Shown: piece after piece, positions 40,520 to 49,450 of the stretch | How positions within the stretch are numbered: the stretch's first letter is position 1 | How the letters are laid out: each line of letters begins with the position of its first letter | Assembly (NCBI GenBank): GCA_900471525.1 | Contig: UCEZ01000059.1 | Span: 33,149-97,148, forward strand | Direction of reading: 5' to 3' | Length of the DNA stretch: 64,000 bases | DNA from: Hyphomicrobiales bacterium | Lineage (GTDB): Bacteria; Pseudomonadota; Alphaproteobacteria; Rhizobiales; Rhizobiaceae | The notes under the pieces: generated by a model | What the model was told of the DNA's origin: nothing | Database searches by the model: none | What the model saw: only the letters and a program-made list of their open reading frames with translations | Translations under genes and position numbers: made by a program

Positions 40520-41569
40520 ATGAACCGCATATCGCTGTTGCTTCAAACATCCGTGCTTTCCCTCGCCATGATCGTACCGGCGCTCGCAGAAGAAACGTTG
40601 ACGGTCACATCCTGGGGCGGCGCCTATACCAAAAGCCAGGAGCAGGCTTTCTTTGCACCCTATTCCAAGGAAACCGGCGTCAAGATTCTCCAGGACGAAT
40701 GGGATGGCTCGACCGCAAAATTGAAGGGCATGGTCGAAACCGGCCAGGTCACCTGGGATGTCGTCGATGTCGAGCCAGGACACGCCCTGCAAGGATGTGA
40801 TGAAGGCTGGCTGGACGAGATCGACTATTCCAAGCTCGGCGGCAAAGAGGCCTTCATCGATGGCGCCGCCATGGATTGCGCCGCAGCCACCATCGTCTTC
40901 GGCACGATCTATGCCTATGACGCATCGAAATTCCCGAATGGCGGCCCGACGACGATGGCCGACCTGTTCGATACGCAGAAATTTCCCGGACCGCGGGCGC
41001 TGCGTAAGGCGCCGAAGACGACGCTGGAATTCGCGCTGATCGCCGATGGCGTCGTACCCGCCGAAGTCTACAACGTGCTCGGCACGCCGGAGGGCGTCGA
41101 TCGCGCCTTCAAGAAACTCGACACGATCAAGAAGGACGTCAAGGTCTGGTGGACGGCCGGCGCGCAACCGCCACAGCTTCTGGCTGACGGCGAAGTGCTG
41201 ATGACCACCGCCTGGAACGGCCGCATCTACGACGCCGTCAAGAACAGCGGCAAGGATTTCAAGATCGTCTGGGACGGCCAGGGCATGGACTTCAACCTAT
41301 GGGCCCAGCCGAAGGGTTCGCCGCACAAGGAGGCGGCCGACAAGTTCATCGCCTATACGATGAACCCGGATGTCATGGCCCGCCAATCGCAATACATTTC
41401 CTACGGCCCGACGTTGAAGGCCGCGATCGCCAAGGTTCCGGCCGATATCCTGCCGGACCTTCCGACAGCTCCGGAAAACACCAAGACCGCCTTCGTGGTT
41501 TCGGCCGAATTCTGGGCCGATCATGACGAGGAGCTGACCGAGCGCTTCAACAAGTGGCTCGCGCAGTAA
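40520..41569 (+). CDS. ABC importer solute-binding protein (PotD-like)
   Basis: Periplasmic binding protein (349 aa) with a signal peptide (LLLQTSVLSLAMIVPALA, cut before EETLTV). The opening LTVTSWGGAYTKSQEQAFFAPYSKETG is typical of the family 1 binding proteins of polyamine-type importers. I start at ATG 40520 with AGGGG before it. The protein would capture the substrate for the two permeases downstream; polyamines, amino-acid derivatives or opine-like compounds are all possible. The hairpin after its stop could raise its level above that of the permeases. Confidence 0.92.
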   Translation: MNRISLLLQTSVLSLAMIVPALAEETLTVTSWGGAYTKSQEQAFFAPYSKETGVKILQDEWDGSTAKLKGMVETGQVTWDVVDVEPGHALQGCDEGWLDEIDYSKLGGKEAFIDGAAMDCAAATIVFGTIYAYDASKFPNGGPTTMADLFDTQKFPGPRALRKAPKTTLEFALIADGVVPAEVYNVLGTPEGVDRAFKKLDTIKKDVKVWWTAGAQPPQLLADGEVLMTTAWNGRIYDAVKNSGKDFKIVWDGQGMDFNLWAQPKGSPHKEAADKFIAYTMNPDVMARQSQYISYGPTLKAAIAKVPADILPDLPTAPENTKTAFVVSAEFWADHDEELTERFNKWLAQ

Positions 41570-41578
41570 TCCTCCTCC

Positions 41579-41609
41579 GCGGGCAGGCCTCTCTCCCGGG
41601 CCTGCCCGC
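41579..41609 (+). terminator. Intra-operon hairpin after the binding-protein gene
   Basis: GCGGGCAGGC (41579-41588) pairs with GCCTGCCCGC (41600-41609), a perfect 10-bp stem, followed by CCCCTTT. It lies 10 bases past the binding-protein stop and before the permease gene. It may act as a partial terminator or as a 3' stabiliser of the upstream messenger. Confidence 0.65.
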
Positions 41610-41637
41610 CCCCTTTCTGCGAATGAAGGTGCTTGTC

Positions 41638-42894
41638 ATGGCGATCACGCTCACCGATGAAGTCGTCCGCAATGCAGTCGACACAGCCGCCCTCACCCGC
41701 CGGCTGCGCGGCCTGCGGCGCAAGGGGCAGATGAGAGCACTGCTGCTGATCGCGCCGCTGATGTTTTTCCTGCTGGCGATCTTCGTCCTGCCGATCGGCA
41801 TGCTTCTGACGCGAAGCGTTGATAATAGCGAGGTGGCGCTGACGCTGCCCAACACCGTCAACGCACTCGCTTCATGGGACGGCGCCACCGTACCGGACGA
41901 GGCGATCTATGCCGCCTTCGCCGCCGACCTGAAGGCATCGCCGCGCGAGGATGTGGCCGAGGTTGCCAAACGGCTCAACTACTACGAAACCGGCATGCGC
42001 TCGATGCTCCTGAAGACCGCACGCACGGTCCGCAATGCCGAAGCCTCCTACAAGGACGCCTTCATTGCTATCGACGAACAATGGGGCACGCCGCGCTACT
42101 GGCGGATCCTGAAGCAGGCGATGCCGGAACTGACCGACTTCTACCTGCTCGCAGCCCTCGACATGAGCCGCAACGAGGCCGGCGCTATTGCCGCTGTCGC
42201 TCCCGAAAACGCCGTGCATGTCGACGTGCTCTTGCGCACCTTCGCCGTCAGCGCTTCGGTGACATTGCTCTGCCTGCTGCTCGGCTATCCGCTGGCAGCC
42301 CTGATCGCCCGCTCGCAGGGTGCTGTCGCCAACACCCTGTTGATCCTCGTGCTTCTGCCCTTCTGGACCTCGCTCTTGGTGCGTACCAGCGCCTGGGTCG
42401 TCCTGCTGCAGAGCCGCGGCGTGGTCAACTCCGCTCTTGCCTGGCTCGGCCTCATCGACCCATCGCAGCCGCTGGAACTGATCTACAACCGCATCGGCGT
42501 GCTGGTCGCCATGACCCATATCCTTCTGCCGTTCATGGTGCTGCCGATCTACAGTGTCATGAAGAGCATTCCGCCGGTCTATCTGCGCGCAGCCTCGTCA
42601 CTTGGCGCGCCACCGCTATCTGCCTTCTGGCGGATCTATCTGCCGATGAGCATGCCGGGCGTCAGCGCCGGCGGCCTGCTGGTGTTCATCCTGGCGCTCG
42701 GCTACTACATCACCCCGGCCCTGGTCGGCGGTCCGCGCGACCAGATGGTCAGCTATTACATCGCCTATTATTCGAACCAGGTCACCAACTGGGGCATGGC
42801 GGCAGCGCTCAGCGCCATCCTCCTGGTCGCCGTACTCATCCTCTACGCCGTCTACAATCGCATCGTCGGTATCGACCGTCTGAGGATAGGCTGA
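41638..42894 (+). CDS. ABC importer permease, polyamine type (PotB-like)
   Basis: Inner-membrane permease (418 aa). One hydrophobic segment near residue 40 (ALLLIAPLMFFLLAIFVLP), then a long periplasmic loop of about 140 residues, then five more segments. The EAA-type loop reads LRAASSLGAPPLSAFWRIYLPMSMPG. The loop is longer than in E. coli PotB and is typical of rhizobial homologues. ATG 41638 is preceded by AAGGTG; another ATG lies at 41623. Its stop shares bases with the start of the next gene (TGATG), so translation is coupled. Confidence 0.9.
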   Translation: MAITLTDEVVRNAVDTAALTRRLRGLRRKGQMRALLLIAPLMFFLLAIFVLPIGMLLTRSVDNSEVALTLPNTVNALASWDGATVPDEAIYAAFAADLKASPREDVAEVAKRLNYYETGMRSMLLKTARTVRNAEASYKDAFIAIDEQWGTPRYWRILKQAMPELTDFYLLAALDMSRNEAGAIAAVAPENAVHVDVLLRTFAVSASVTLLCLLLGYPLAALIARSQGAVANTLLILVLLPFWTSLLVRTSAWVVLLQSRGVVNSALAWLGLIDPSQPLELIYNRIGVLVAMTHILLPFMVLPIYSVMKSIPPVYLRAASSLGAPPLSAFWRIYLPMSMPGVSAGGLLVFILALGYYITPALVGGPRDQMVSYYIAYYSNQVTNWGMAAALSAILLVAVLILYAVYNRIVGIDRLRIG

Positions 42895-43715
42895 TGAACC
42901 ACTCGCTCTCCTTCACCCGCCTCTTTCCCATAGTGCTTTGGTTTGCCGGCAGCGCCGTCGTTCTCTTCCTGATCGCGCCGATCATCGCCATCGTGCCGCT
43001 GTCCTTCAATGCCGAACCCTTCTTCACCTATCCGATGCCGGGCCTGTCGCTGCGGTGGTATGAGGAATTCTTTTCTTCGGAAGTCTGGCAACTGGCCCTG
43101 AAGAACAGCATCATCGTCGCCGTCTGCGCGACCCTACTGTCGACCGTGCTTGGAACGCTGGCGGCCATTGGACTCAGCCGGCCGGACTGCCCGTCTCGGG
43201 CGACGCTGACCGCCATCCTGATCTCGCCGATGATCGTGCCCGTCATCGTTTCGGCGGTCGGCATCTACTATGCTTTCGCCGCCATCGGTCTGCTCAACAC
43301 ATTGACCGGGCTGGTGCTTGCCCATACTGCAATCGGAGCGCCCTTCGTCGTCATCACCGTCACGGCGACGCTTGCCAGTTTCGATCACAATCTGATGCGC
43401 GCTGCCTCGAGCCTCGGCGCGACACCGTTCGAAGCGGTGCTGCGCATCATGCTTCCTATCATCGCGCCGGGCGTCGTGTCGGGGGCACTGTTTGCCTTCG
43501 TCACATCCTTCGACGAGGTGGTGATCGCGCTCTTCATCGCCGGCTCGGAAGAACGCACCCTGCCCCGCCAGATGTGGAGCGGCGTGCGTGAAACGCTCAG
43601 CCCGACGATCGCTGCAGTCGCAACCTTGCTGATCCTGTTCTCAACTCTGTTCCTCGCCACGGTCCAATGTCTGCAGCGTCGCGCCGAACGGCAGAAGCTG
43701 ACCCGCACGGATTGA
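42894..43715 (+). CDS. ABC importer permease, polyamine type (PotC-like)
   Basis: Second inner-membrane permease (273 aa) with six hydrophobic segments; the EAA-type loop is MRAASSLGATPFEAVLRIMLPIIAPG. The segment SFDEVVIALFIAG is shared by PotC-like proteins. It overlaps the previous gene by one base. With the ATPase, the binding protein and the first permease it completes the importer, and no enzyme gene follows on this strand. About 286 bases after it (43716-44001) hold nothing I can support. Confidence 0.92.
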   Translation: MNHSLSFTRLFPIVLWFAGSAVVLFLIAPIIAIVPLSFNAEPFFTYPMPGLSLRWYEEFFSSEVWQLALKNSIIVAVCATLLSTVLGTLAAIGLSRPDCPSRATLTAILISPMIVPVIVSAVGIYYAFAAIGLLNTLTGLVLAHTAIGAPFVVITVTATLASFDHNLMRAASSLGATPFEAVLRIMLPIIAPGVVSGALFAFVTSFDEVVIALFIAGSEERTLPRQMWSGVRETLSPTIAAVATLLILFSTLFLATVQCLQRRAERQKLTRTD

Positions 43716-44001
43716 CTATTGCGAGAGGAAAACTGGCAGATATCCAGCGTATTGAGCCACTGGCACTAATGCTGCACTTTTTCAAGCGGCCAGAACAGAA
43801 TAGAAACCGTCACTTGGTGCAGTGGCTGCCCAGAAGGGAAACGAACCAGCGACACGTTCATTGACCTGCCCGGCGTAAGCATATTTGTGGAACTTGATCG
43901 TAGCTCTCAAATGTATTTACTTACTGAGCGGTCATCGACGTGGGCGCCGGCTGTACCTGGGGACACCACCTCAATCATGTCACATCGCTCTCTTTGTCTG
44001 A

Positions 44002-44703
44002 TTAGCGCCCGAGCGTCGTCTTGATGCCGGCGAGGCCGCGACGAAGGAACGGGTCCGAGTGGATGTAGAAGAATTGGACGCCCTTACCCAACCAGTGCGG
44101 TAGCTCCTCGGCGGTCGCAAGCGTACCGGCCACCTTTCCGGCTGCGCGAATCTTTTCGACGGCAACGGCGACTTTCTCCATGACTTCGGCCGGACGTGGT
44201 TCGCCGAAAGGCGGCGCCGGAGGAAAGCCCATGTTCTGGGAGAGGTCGCCGGGTCCGATGAAGAAGACGTCGATGCCGTCGACAGTGAGCATCTCGTCGA
44301 GATTGTCGATGGCCTCAAGCGTTTCGATCATGCTGACGACGAGCCGCTTCTCGTAGTCCGACGGCAGCGCGTAGCGAACGGCATCGACGATTGCGCGCGC
44401 CTGCTCGGCCGTGTCGACCATCGGCATCATCAGCCCATCGGCGCCGGCGTTCAGATAACGGATGAGGACCGGCCGTTCATGCGAATGAGGCCGGACGATC
44501 GCAGCGCCACCGGCGGAGCGGACGATCTGCGACGTCGCCCGCACATCCTCGAAGCTCCACGTGCCGTGCTCGCAGTCGACGAAAATGGAGTCGGCCCCGA
44601 GTTCCACCAGCCGCGCCGAAAGGCCCGACGAGGCGTGGTGCGGTGTGAACATGGTGATGGGTTCGCCGGCTTGCAGCCGGGCGCGCAACTTGGCACCGTT
44701 CAT
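44002..44703 (-). CDS. HpcH/HpaI-family aldolase
   Basis: Class II pyruvate-type aldolase or citrate-lyase-like enzyme (233 aa). FVDCEHGTWSFEDV, RPHSHERPVL, the metal Glu in VSMIETLEAIDN and the later Asp in FIGPGDLSQNMG are all in place. Family members split 2-keto-3-deoxy or hydroxy-oxo acids into pyruvate and an aldehyde. It is the last of four tightly packed genes (hyuA, hyuB, SDR, aldolase); AGGAGGAG stands before its ATG. In this pathway it could perform the final carbon-carbon cleavage, which is inference. Confidence 0.88.
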   Translation of the reverse strand: MNGAKLRARLQAGEPITMFTPHHASSGLSARLVELGADSIFVDCEHGTWSFEDVRATSQIVRSAGGAAIVRPHSHERPVLIRYLNAGADGLMMPMVDTAEQARAIVDAVRYALPSDYEKRLVVSMIETLEAIDNLDEMLTVDGIDVFFIGPGDLSQNMGFPPAPPFGEPRPAEVMEKVAVAVEKIRAAGKVAGTLATAEELPHWLGKGVQFFYIHSDPFLRRGLAGIKTTLGR

Positions 44704-44713
44704 GATGCTCCTC

Positions 44714-45538
44714 CTACTTGTCTTTCTTTGGCAGGTCTGGCTTTGGCAGGTCGGGCGTATCCGCTGGCGCCCCAACCCAGCGCGCGGTCTCGATGTCGGC
44801 CGAGGTGTCGCGCATGAATGTCGGGCAGATGTGGAGTTCGGGTATGACGGCTCCTTTCTGAAGGCTGGCGCAGAGCGCGATCGCCCTTGCCACATCATGC
44901 GGATCGAGCATCGCCGCGCGCTCGTTGTCCAAAGGAGGCCGGGCCCGGTTGTCCATGATCGGTGTGTTGGTCTCGCCCGGCAGGATGGTCGTCGCGCGGA
45001 TGCCCTGGTTGCGATAGGTGTTGTGAAGGAAGGTCATGAAGTTCTTCACGCCTGCCTTGGCCGCGCCATAGGCTGCGCCGCCCAGAAGGTTCGGATTGAG
45101 CGCCGCGAGCGAGGAAACCGTAATGACCGTCCCCTCGCCTTTGGCGATCATGTCGGGAAGGACCGCCTGGGTAAGATTGAAGACCGCGGTCAGATTGACG
45201 TTGACCGTCGAATTCCACTCGTCCTCGCTGAGGAACCGGGCATTCAGGACCTTGCTGGCACTGCCGGCGTTGTTGACCAGGATATCCACCGGACCGACGC
45301 CATCGCGGATCCATTTCACGGTTGTGAAGATGTCGTCACGGGATTCGATGTCGAGCGCACGGGCAAACGCGCTGCCGCCTTTCTTTTCAATCTTGGCGGC
45401 AACTTCCCGCAGGGGTGTCAGTCGACGCCCCGTGAGGACCACACGTGCTCCCTCTTTGGCGAGAAGAAGTGCGGCCTCGCGGCCAATACCCGTCCCCGCT
45501 CCCGTGACCAGCGCGACTTTTCCCTCAAGCAGACCCAT
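44714..45538 (-). CDS. Short-chain dehydrogenase/reductase
   Basis: NAD(P)-dependent oxidoreductase (274 aa). TGAGTGIG is the nucleotide loop, NNAG near residue 90, the catalytic Ser in TVSSLAALN, and Tyr/Lys in YGAAKAGVKNF. The C-terminus ends in a proline-lysine tail with the repeat PDLPK. It lies 9-10 bases from both neighbours in the hyuAB operon, with GGAGG before the ATG. It probably oxidises a hydroxy intermediate of the pathway; the substrate is unknown. Confidence 0.88.
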   Translation of the reverse strand: MGLLEGKVALVTGAGTGIGREAALLLAKEGARVVLTGRRLTPLREVAAKIEKKGGSAFARALDIESRDDIFTTVKWIRDGVGPVDILVNNAGSASKVLNARFLSEDEWNSTVNVNLTAVFNLTQAVLPDMIAKGEGTVITVSSLAALNPNLLGGAAYGAAKAGVKNFMTFLHNTYRNQGIRATTILPGETNTPIMDNRARPPLDNERAAMLDPHDVARAIALCASLQKGAVIPELHICPTFMRDTSADIETARWVGAPADTPDLPKPDLPKKDK

Positions 45539-45547
45539 CACGTCCTC

Positions 45548-47224
45548 CTATTCCGCCGCGACGGCCGGCGTACCTTTGTAGCCATAGACAGTCTTCGCTG
45601 CCTTCGGCGTTATCAAGCCCTCGGCAAGATCCTGCTCGATGATCTCCACCGAGCGTTCGCTTGCACGGCCCCATCCGCCGCCGCCCGGCGTCTCCACCTC
45701 GAGACGCTCGCCTGTCTTCAGGGTAACCTTTCCTTTCGGGAACTGGGGCTTGCCTTCCTTTATGACCTTGCCGGCGGTGCCATTCTGGCCTTCGACAACG
45801 CCGAAGCATGGATGGCGGACGCGCTCGGAAGCAAGATAGATACTCATCGGAGCCCTGCCGAGATTGCGAAGGACGACGCGCTGGCCGAGACCGCCGCGAT
45901 GCTTTCCGGCGCCGCCGGAGTCGGCGATCAGTTCCTTGCGCTCCGTTAGCACGGGGACGGCGATTTCGAACATCTCGATGGCCGTCACTTTGCAGTTGGA
46001 CGGGAAGCTCAAGGTGTCGAGACCGTCGAATTCGGCTCGGGCGCCCTGCCCGCCATGAAAATTCTGCACGGAGCCATACTGCGTGCCGTCGTCGCGCTGG
46101 CCGACGCAGTTCGCAGCCCAGATCGGCGCACCGCCGCTGTCGCCCATCACCTTGTTCGGAACGACGCCTTCCAGCGCCCTGAAGATCAGCGAGGGAATGA
46201 CATGCCCGATCAGATTTCGGGAATTACCGGCCGTCCACGGCTGCGGATTGAGGATGCTGCCGAGCGGGGCTTCGTCCGTGATCGGCACGATGCAGCCTTC
46301 ATTGTTCGGTGTTTCCGGGTCGAGCAGGCATTTCAACGCATAGACAGAGTGCGCATAGCGGTAGTTCGTGCGGCAGTTGATCGAGTGCAGCACCTGATCG
46401 GACGTACCAGTGTAGTCGACATGGATGGAATCGTCCCTGACGATGACGGACGCCTTCAGCTTCACGTCGACGTCATAACCGTCGAGAAGAACCTCGGCGC
46501 TATAGGTGCCGTTCGGCCAATCGCGGATTGCCTTGCGGGTCTGCGCTTCCGAACGCGAGTGGATGGCGTCGGCCAGCCCGTCGACGTTGTCCAGGCCGTA
46601 TTCGTCAAGGAATTTGAGCAACTCGCGGCCCATCACGTTGTTGGCGGCGATCATCGATTCGAGATCCCCCTGGACTTCGGTCGGCAAACGCACGGAGGCA
46701 GCGATGATGTCGAATACGTCCTGGTTGGGAACGCCAGCCTTCAGCAGCTTGACGATTGGAAACCGGATGCCTTCCTCGAAGATGTCGCTTGCCTCGGAGT
46801 GCAGCGGAGCGCCGCCGATGTCGGGAAGATGGGCGATCGAACCCGCATAGGCGACGACTTTGCCGTTCTTGAAGATCGGCGTGATCATCGTGACGTCAGG
46901 CAGGTGGCCCGTTCCGATCTCGGGATCGTTGGTGGCAAGGACGTCGCCGTCCTGAATAGTTTCAACCGGGAACTTCGGCAGGAAATACTTCTGGGCGGCA
47001 GCCGGAAGCGACGTGATAAAGACCGGGATCGACCAGGTGCACTGGGCAAGCGCACGGCCACGGCTGTCCAGAAGGACGGTGACGTAGTCGTGGTTCTCGC
47101 GGACGATCGGCGAGAATGCCGTTTTTCCGAGAACATTGTCTGCCTGGTCTGCGATGAAGATCAGGCGGTTCCACATCACCTGCAGATTGATCGGATCGTT
47201 GAAATCGGTAGCGGGCTTCGACAT
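45548..47224 (-). CDS. hyuB: Hydantoinase B/oxoprolinase subunit
   Basis: B subunit (558 aa) of the ATP-dependent hydantoinase/5-oxoprolinase/acetone-carboxylase superfamily. The N-terminal FNDPINLQVMWNRLIFIADQ and the metal-rich TNDPEIGTGHLPDVTMITPIF are typical, as is GGGGWGRASER near the C-terminus. It forms a complex with HyuA, whose gene ends 10 bases upstream. The substrate may be N-methylhydantoin, 5-oxoproline or a related cyclic amide; family members also include acetophenone carboxylase, so substrate assignment by sequence is weak. Confidence 0.92.
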   Translation of the reverse strand: MSKPATDFNDPINLQVMWNRLIFIADQADNVLGKTAFSPIVRENHDYVTVLLDSRGRALAQCTWSIPVFITSLPAAAQKYFLPKFPVETIQDGDVLATNDPEIGTGHLPDVTMITPIFKNGKVVAYAGSIAHLPDIGGAPLHSEASDIFEEGIRFPIVKLLKAGVPNQDVFDIIAASVRLPTEVQGDLESMIAANNVMGRELLKFLDEYGLDNVDGLADAIHSRSEAQTRKAIRDWPNGTYSAEVLLDGYDVDVKLKASVIVRDDSIHVDYTGTSDQVLHSINCRTNYRYAHSVYALKCLLDPETPNNEGCIVPITDEAPLGSILNPQPWTAGNSRNLIGHVIPSLIFRALEGVVPNKVMGDSGGAPIWAANCVGQRDDGTQYGSVQNFHGGQGARAEFDGLDTLSFPSNCKVTAIEMFEIAVPVLTERKELIADSGGAGKHRGGLGQRVVLRNLGRAPMSIYLASERVRHPCFGVVEGQNGTAGKVIKEGKPQFPKGKVTLKTGERLEVETPGGGGWGRASERSVEIIEQDLAEGLITPKAAKTVYGYKGTPAVAAE

Positions 47225-47234
47225 CGTATTCCCC

Positions 47235-49298
47235 TTACAGAATGTTGATCACGAGATTGCCGTTGGCATCGACGTGGAAGACGCCGCACGGGCCGACCAC
47301 CGCGGTGGATTCACGCTGCTCAACGATCGCTGGGCCTTTGATCTCTTGGTTGACGGGGAGCTTGTAGTGGTCGTAGACCGTGGTCTCCGTGTAGCTTCCG
47401 AGCTCCTGGAAGTAGACTTGGCGGCTTCCCTTCCGGGCGTCGGAGACCTGGCTCTCGTGCGGCTTGGTGACCTGATCCTTCTCGCCGCTTGCGCGCAACC
47501 GCCAGGTGATCACCTCGACGGAGGCAGCGACCGTGCGGCCGAACAGCTCGCGGTAGAGCTTGTAGAAATTCTCGAGAAGCTGCCTCAGGAACGCCTCTTT
47601 CGGCAGGCTGCGATCTGGAAGCGCGACAGTGATCTCATGGCCCTGGCCGACGTGGCGCATGTCGACGGTGTAGCGGTTGGTGATGGTTTCCTTGGCAACG
47701 CCGGCGGCGGACACCACTTCGGCTCCCTGTGCGGCGAGGTCGTCGAGGAGACGGTTCATGCCGTCGACATCCCAGGCGTCGACCGCCATCGGGTGGCTTG
47801 CAGACAGATCGACCGCGACCGGAGCGATCAAGAGACCGATCGCCGACGTCACGCCTGCGCCGGTCGGGCAGATCACGCGTTTGATGCCGAGCTTGCGGGC
47901 GATGCCATAGGCATGCACGGGACCTGCGCCGCCGAAGGCGACCATAGGCAGGGATCTCGGATCGACGCCAAGGTCTGTCGCGTGCATCGCCGCGGCCTTG
48001 CCCATGGATTCGTTGACGAGATCATGGATGCCCCATGCACAGCGATCGATGCTGACGTCCAGCGAGCCGGCAAGTTTCGCCATCGCTTCGCGGGCCGCAT
48101 CCTTCGAGACCTTGAAGGATCCGCCGACGAAGGACTCAGTGCCCATGTAGCCGAGCAGGATGTCGGCGTCCGTAACGGTCGGTTCGGTGCCGCCGCGCTG
48201 ATAGGCGGCAGGTCCCGGAAGCGCGCCCGCCGAACGGGGGCCGACATCGAGCAGGCCGAGCGGGTTCCTGGCGGCGATGGAGCCGCCGCCGGCACCGATC
48301 TCGATCATCTGGATCGACTGGATCTTCAAGGGGAAGCCGGATCCCTTGCGGAAACGCTGATAGTGGGCGACTTCAAGATCGGTTCCAACCGTCGGCTCGC
48401 CATTCGGGATCAGGCAGAGCTTCGCCGTCGTGCCGCCCATGTCGAACGAGAGCACGCTGCCCTCGCCCGCAATGCGGCCGAACTCGGCGGCAGCCACTGC
48501 GCCAGCGGCCGGGCCGGACTCGATCAGGCGAACCGGCAACTCGGCAGCGCGGCGGCTCGGAACGAGGCCGCCGGAGGACGTCATCCAGAGAACCTGGCGG
48601 TCGATGCCCTTCTTGGCGAACTCGCGCTGGAGATGAGCGACGTGTCCGGCCATCTGCGGCCGGGTATAGGCATTGACGACGGTCGTCGAGGCGCGGTCGA
48701 ATTCGCGCATTTCGGGGCAGACATCAGAGGAAAGCGACACGAAGATGTCCGGATATTCCTCACGCAGAAGAGCAGCGACGCGCTGTTCGTGCTGCGGATA
48801 TTTGTAGGCGTGGAGCAGGCAAACCGCGACCGAACGGATCCCCTTCTCCTTGAGACGGCCGGCGATCTCGCGGACGGTCTCTTCCTTGAGCTCCGTCATC
48901 ACCGAGCCGTCGGCAGCGATCCGTTCGGCCGCACCGTAGCTGTTGGCGCGTGTCACGAGGGGATCGGGATACTTGATATTGAGATCGTAGAGATCGTAGC
49001 GGCCCTCGTTGCGGATCCGCAACATGTCCTGGAAGCCGTCGGTCGTCACGAAGCCGGTCTCGACACCCTTGCGTTCAAGCACGGCATTGGTGACCACGGT
49101 GGTGGCACCAAGGACCTGCAAGTCCTCGATGGTGATCACGCCGGAAAACTGCTCCAGGAGTTCCGAAACGCCCTGCACGACCGCCTCGGCCGGATTCTTC
49201 GGCGTGCTCAGTACCTTATGGAGGTGAAGCGCGCCGGTGTCATCCAGAAGAGCGAAGTCGGTAAAGGTACCGCCGGTGTCGAAAGCCAGTTTTGCCAT
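47235..49298 (-). CDS. hyuA: Hydantoinase A/oxoprolinase subunit
   Basis: A subunit (687 aa), the ATP-binding partner of HyuB. The actin-like phosphate loop FDTGGTFTDF is at the N-terminus, the second loop LSFDMGGTTAKLCLI near residue 300, and IEIGAGGGSIA follows. VAFGGAGPVHAYGIA near 470 is a strong signature. It is the first gene of the four-gene operon hyuA-hyuB-SDR-aldolase. About 100 bases upstream of its ATG lies the 44-bp element that is repeated before the liv operon. Confidence 0.93.
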   Translation of the reverse strand: MAKLAFDTGGTFTDFALLDDTGALHLHKVLSTPKNPAEAVVQGVSELLEQFSGVITIEDLQVLGATTVVTNAVLERKGVETGFVTTDGFQDMLRIRNEGRYDLYDLNIKYPDPLVTRANSYGAAERIAADGSVMTELKEETVREIAGRLKEKGIRSVAVCLLHAYKYPQHEQRVAALLREEYPDIFVSLSSDVCPEMREFDRASTTVVNAYTRPQMAGHVAHLQREFAKKGIDRQVLWMTSSGGLVPSRRAAELPVRLIESGPAAGAVAAAEFGRIAGEGSVLSFDMGGTTAKLCLIPNGEPTVGTDLEVAHYQRFRKGSGFPLKIQSIQMIEIGAGGGSIAARNPLGLLDVGPRSAGALPGPAAYQRGGTEPTVTDADILLGYMGTESFVGGSFKVSKDAAREAMAKLAGSLDVSIDRCAWGIHDLVNESMGKAAAMHATDLGVDPRSLPMVAFGGAGPVHAYGIARKLGIKRVICPTGAGVTSAIGLLIAPVAVDLSASHPMAVDAWDVDGMNRLLDDLAAQGAEVVSAAGVAKETITNRYTVDMRHVGQGHEITVALPDRSLPKEAFLRQLLENFYKLYRELFGRTVAASVEVITWRLRASGEKDQVTKPHESQVSDARKGSRQVYFQELGSYTETTVYDHYKLPVNQEIKGPAIVEQRESTAVVGPCGVFHVDANGNLVINIL

Positions 49299-49400
49299 GT
49301 TTCCCTCGAAACGACTGCACGGCGCGGAAGCACCGCTGTGGTGGGATCCGTTCTGCCGAACCCGTTGTCTGAGAGGAGGTTAGGGGAACCGGCCGTGCGT

Positions 49401-49444
49401 TGGCCAACACAACTACAGTCTGCCGCCATAGGCTTTGCTTATGG
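49401..49444. promoter_or_regulatory. Shared 44-bp operator, copy 1 (upstream of hyuA)
   Basis: This segment carries CCATA (49426-49430), nine bases, TATGG (49440-49444), which contains the LysR box ATA-N9-TAT (T-N11-A). The 14 bases 49401-49414 and the 12 bases 49419-49430 recur exactly, at the same spacing, at 56463-56492. Over 44 positions the two copies share 38. It is the probable binding site of the LysR regulator encoded next to it. Confidence 0.8.
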
Positions 49445-49450
49445 CAGACA

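Noticed and set aside
41874-42893. Long N-terminal extension of the second polyamine-type permease
   Set aside because: It is the first permease gene read in another frame; the PotC-like start is at 42894.
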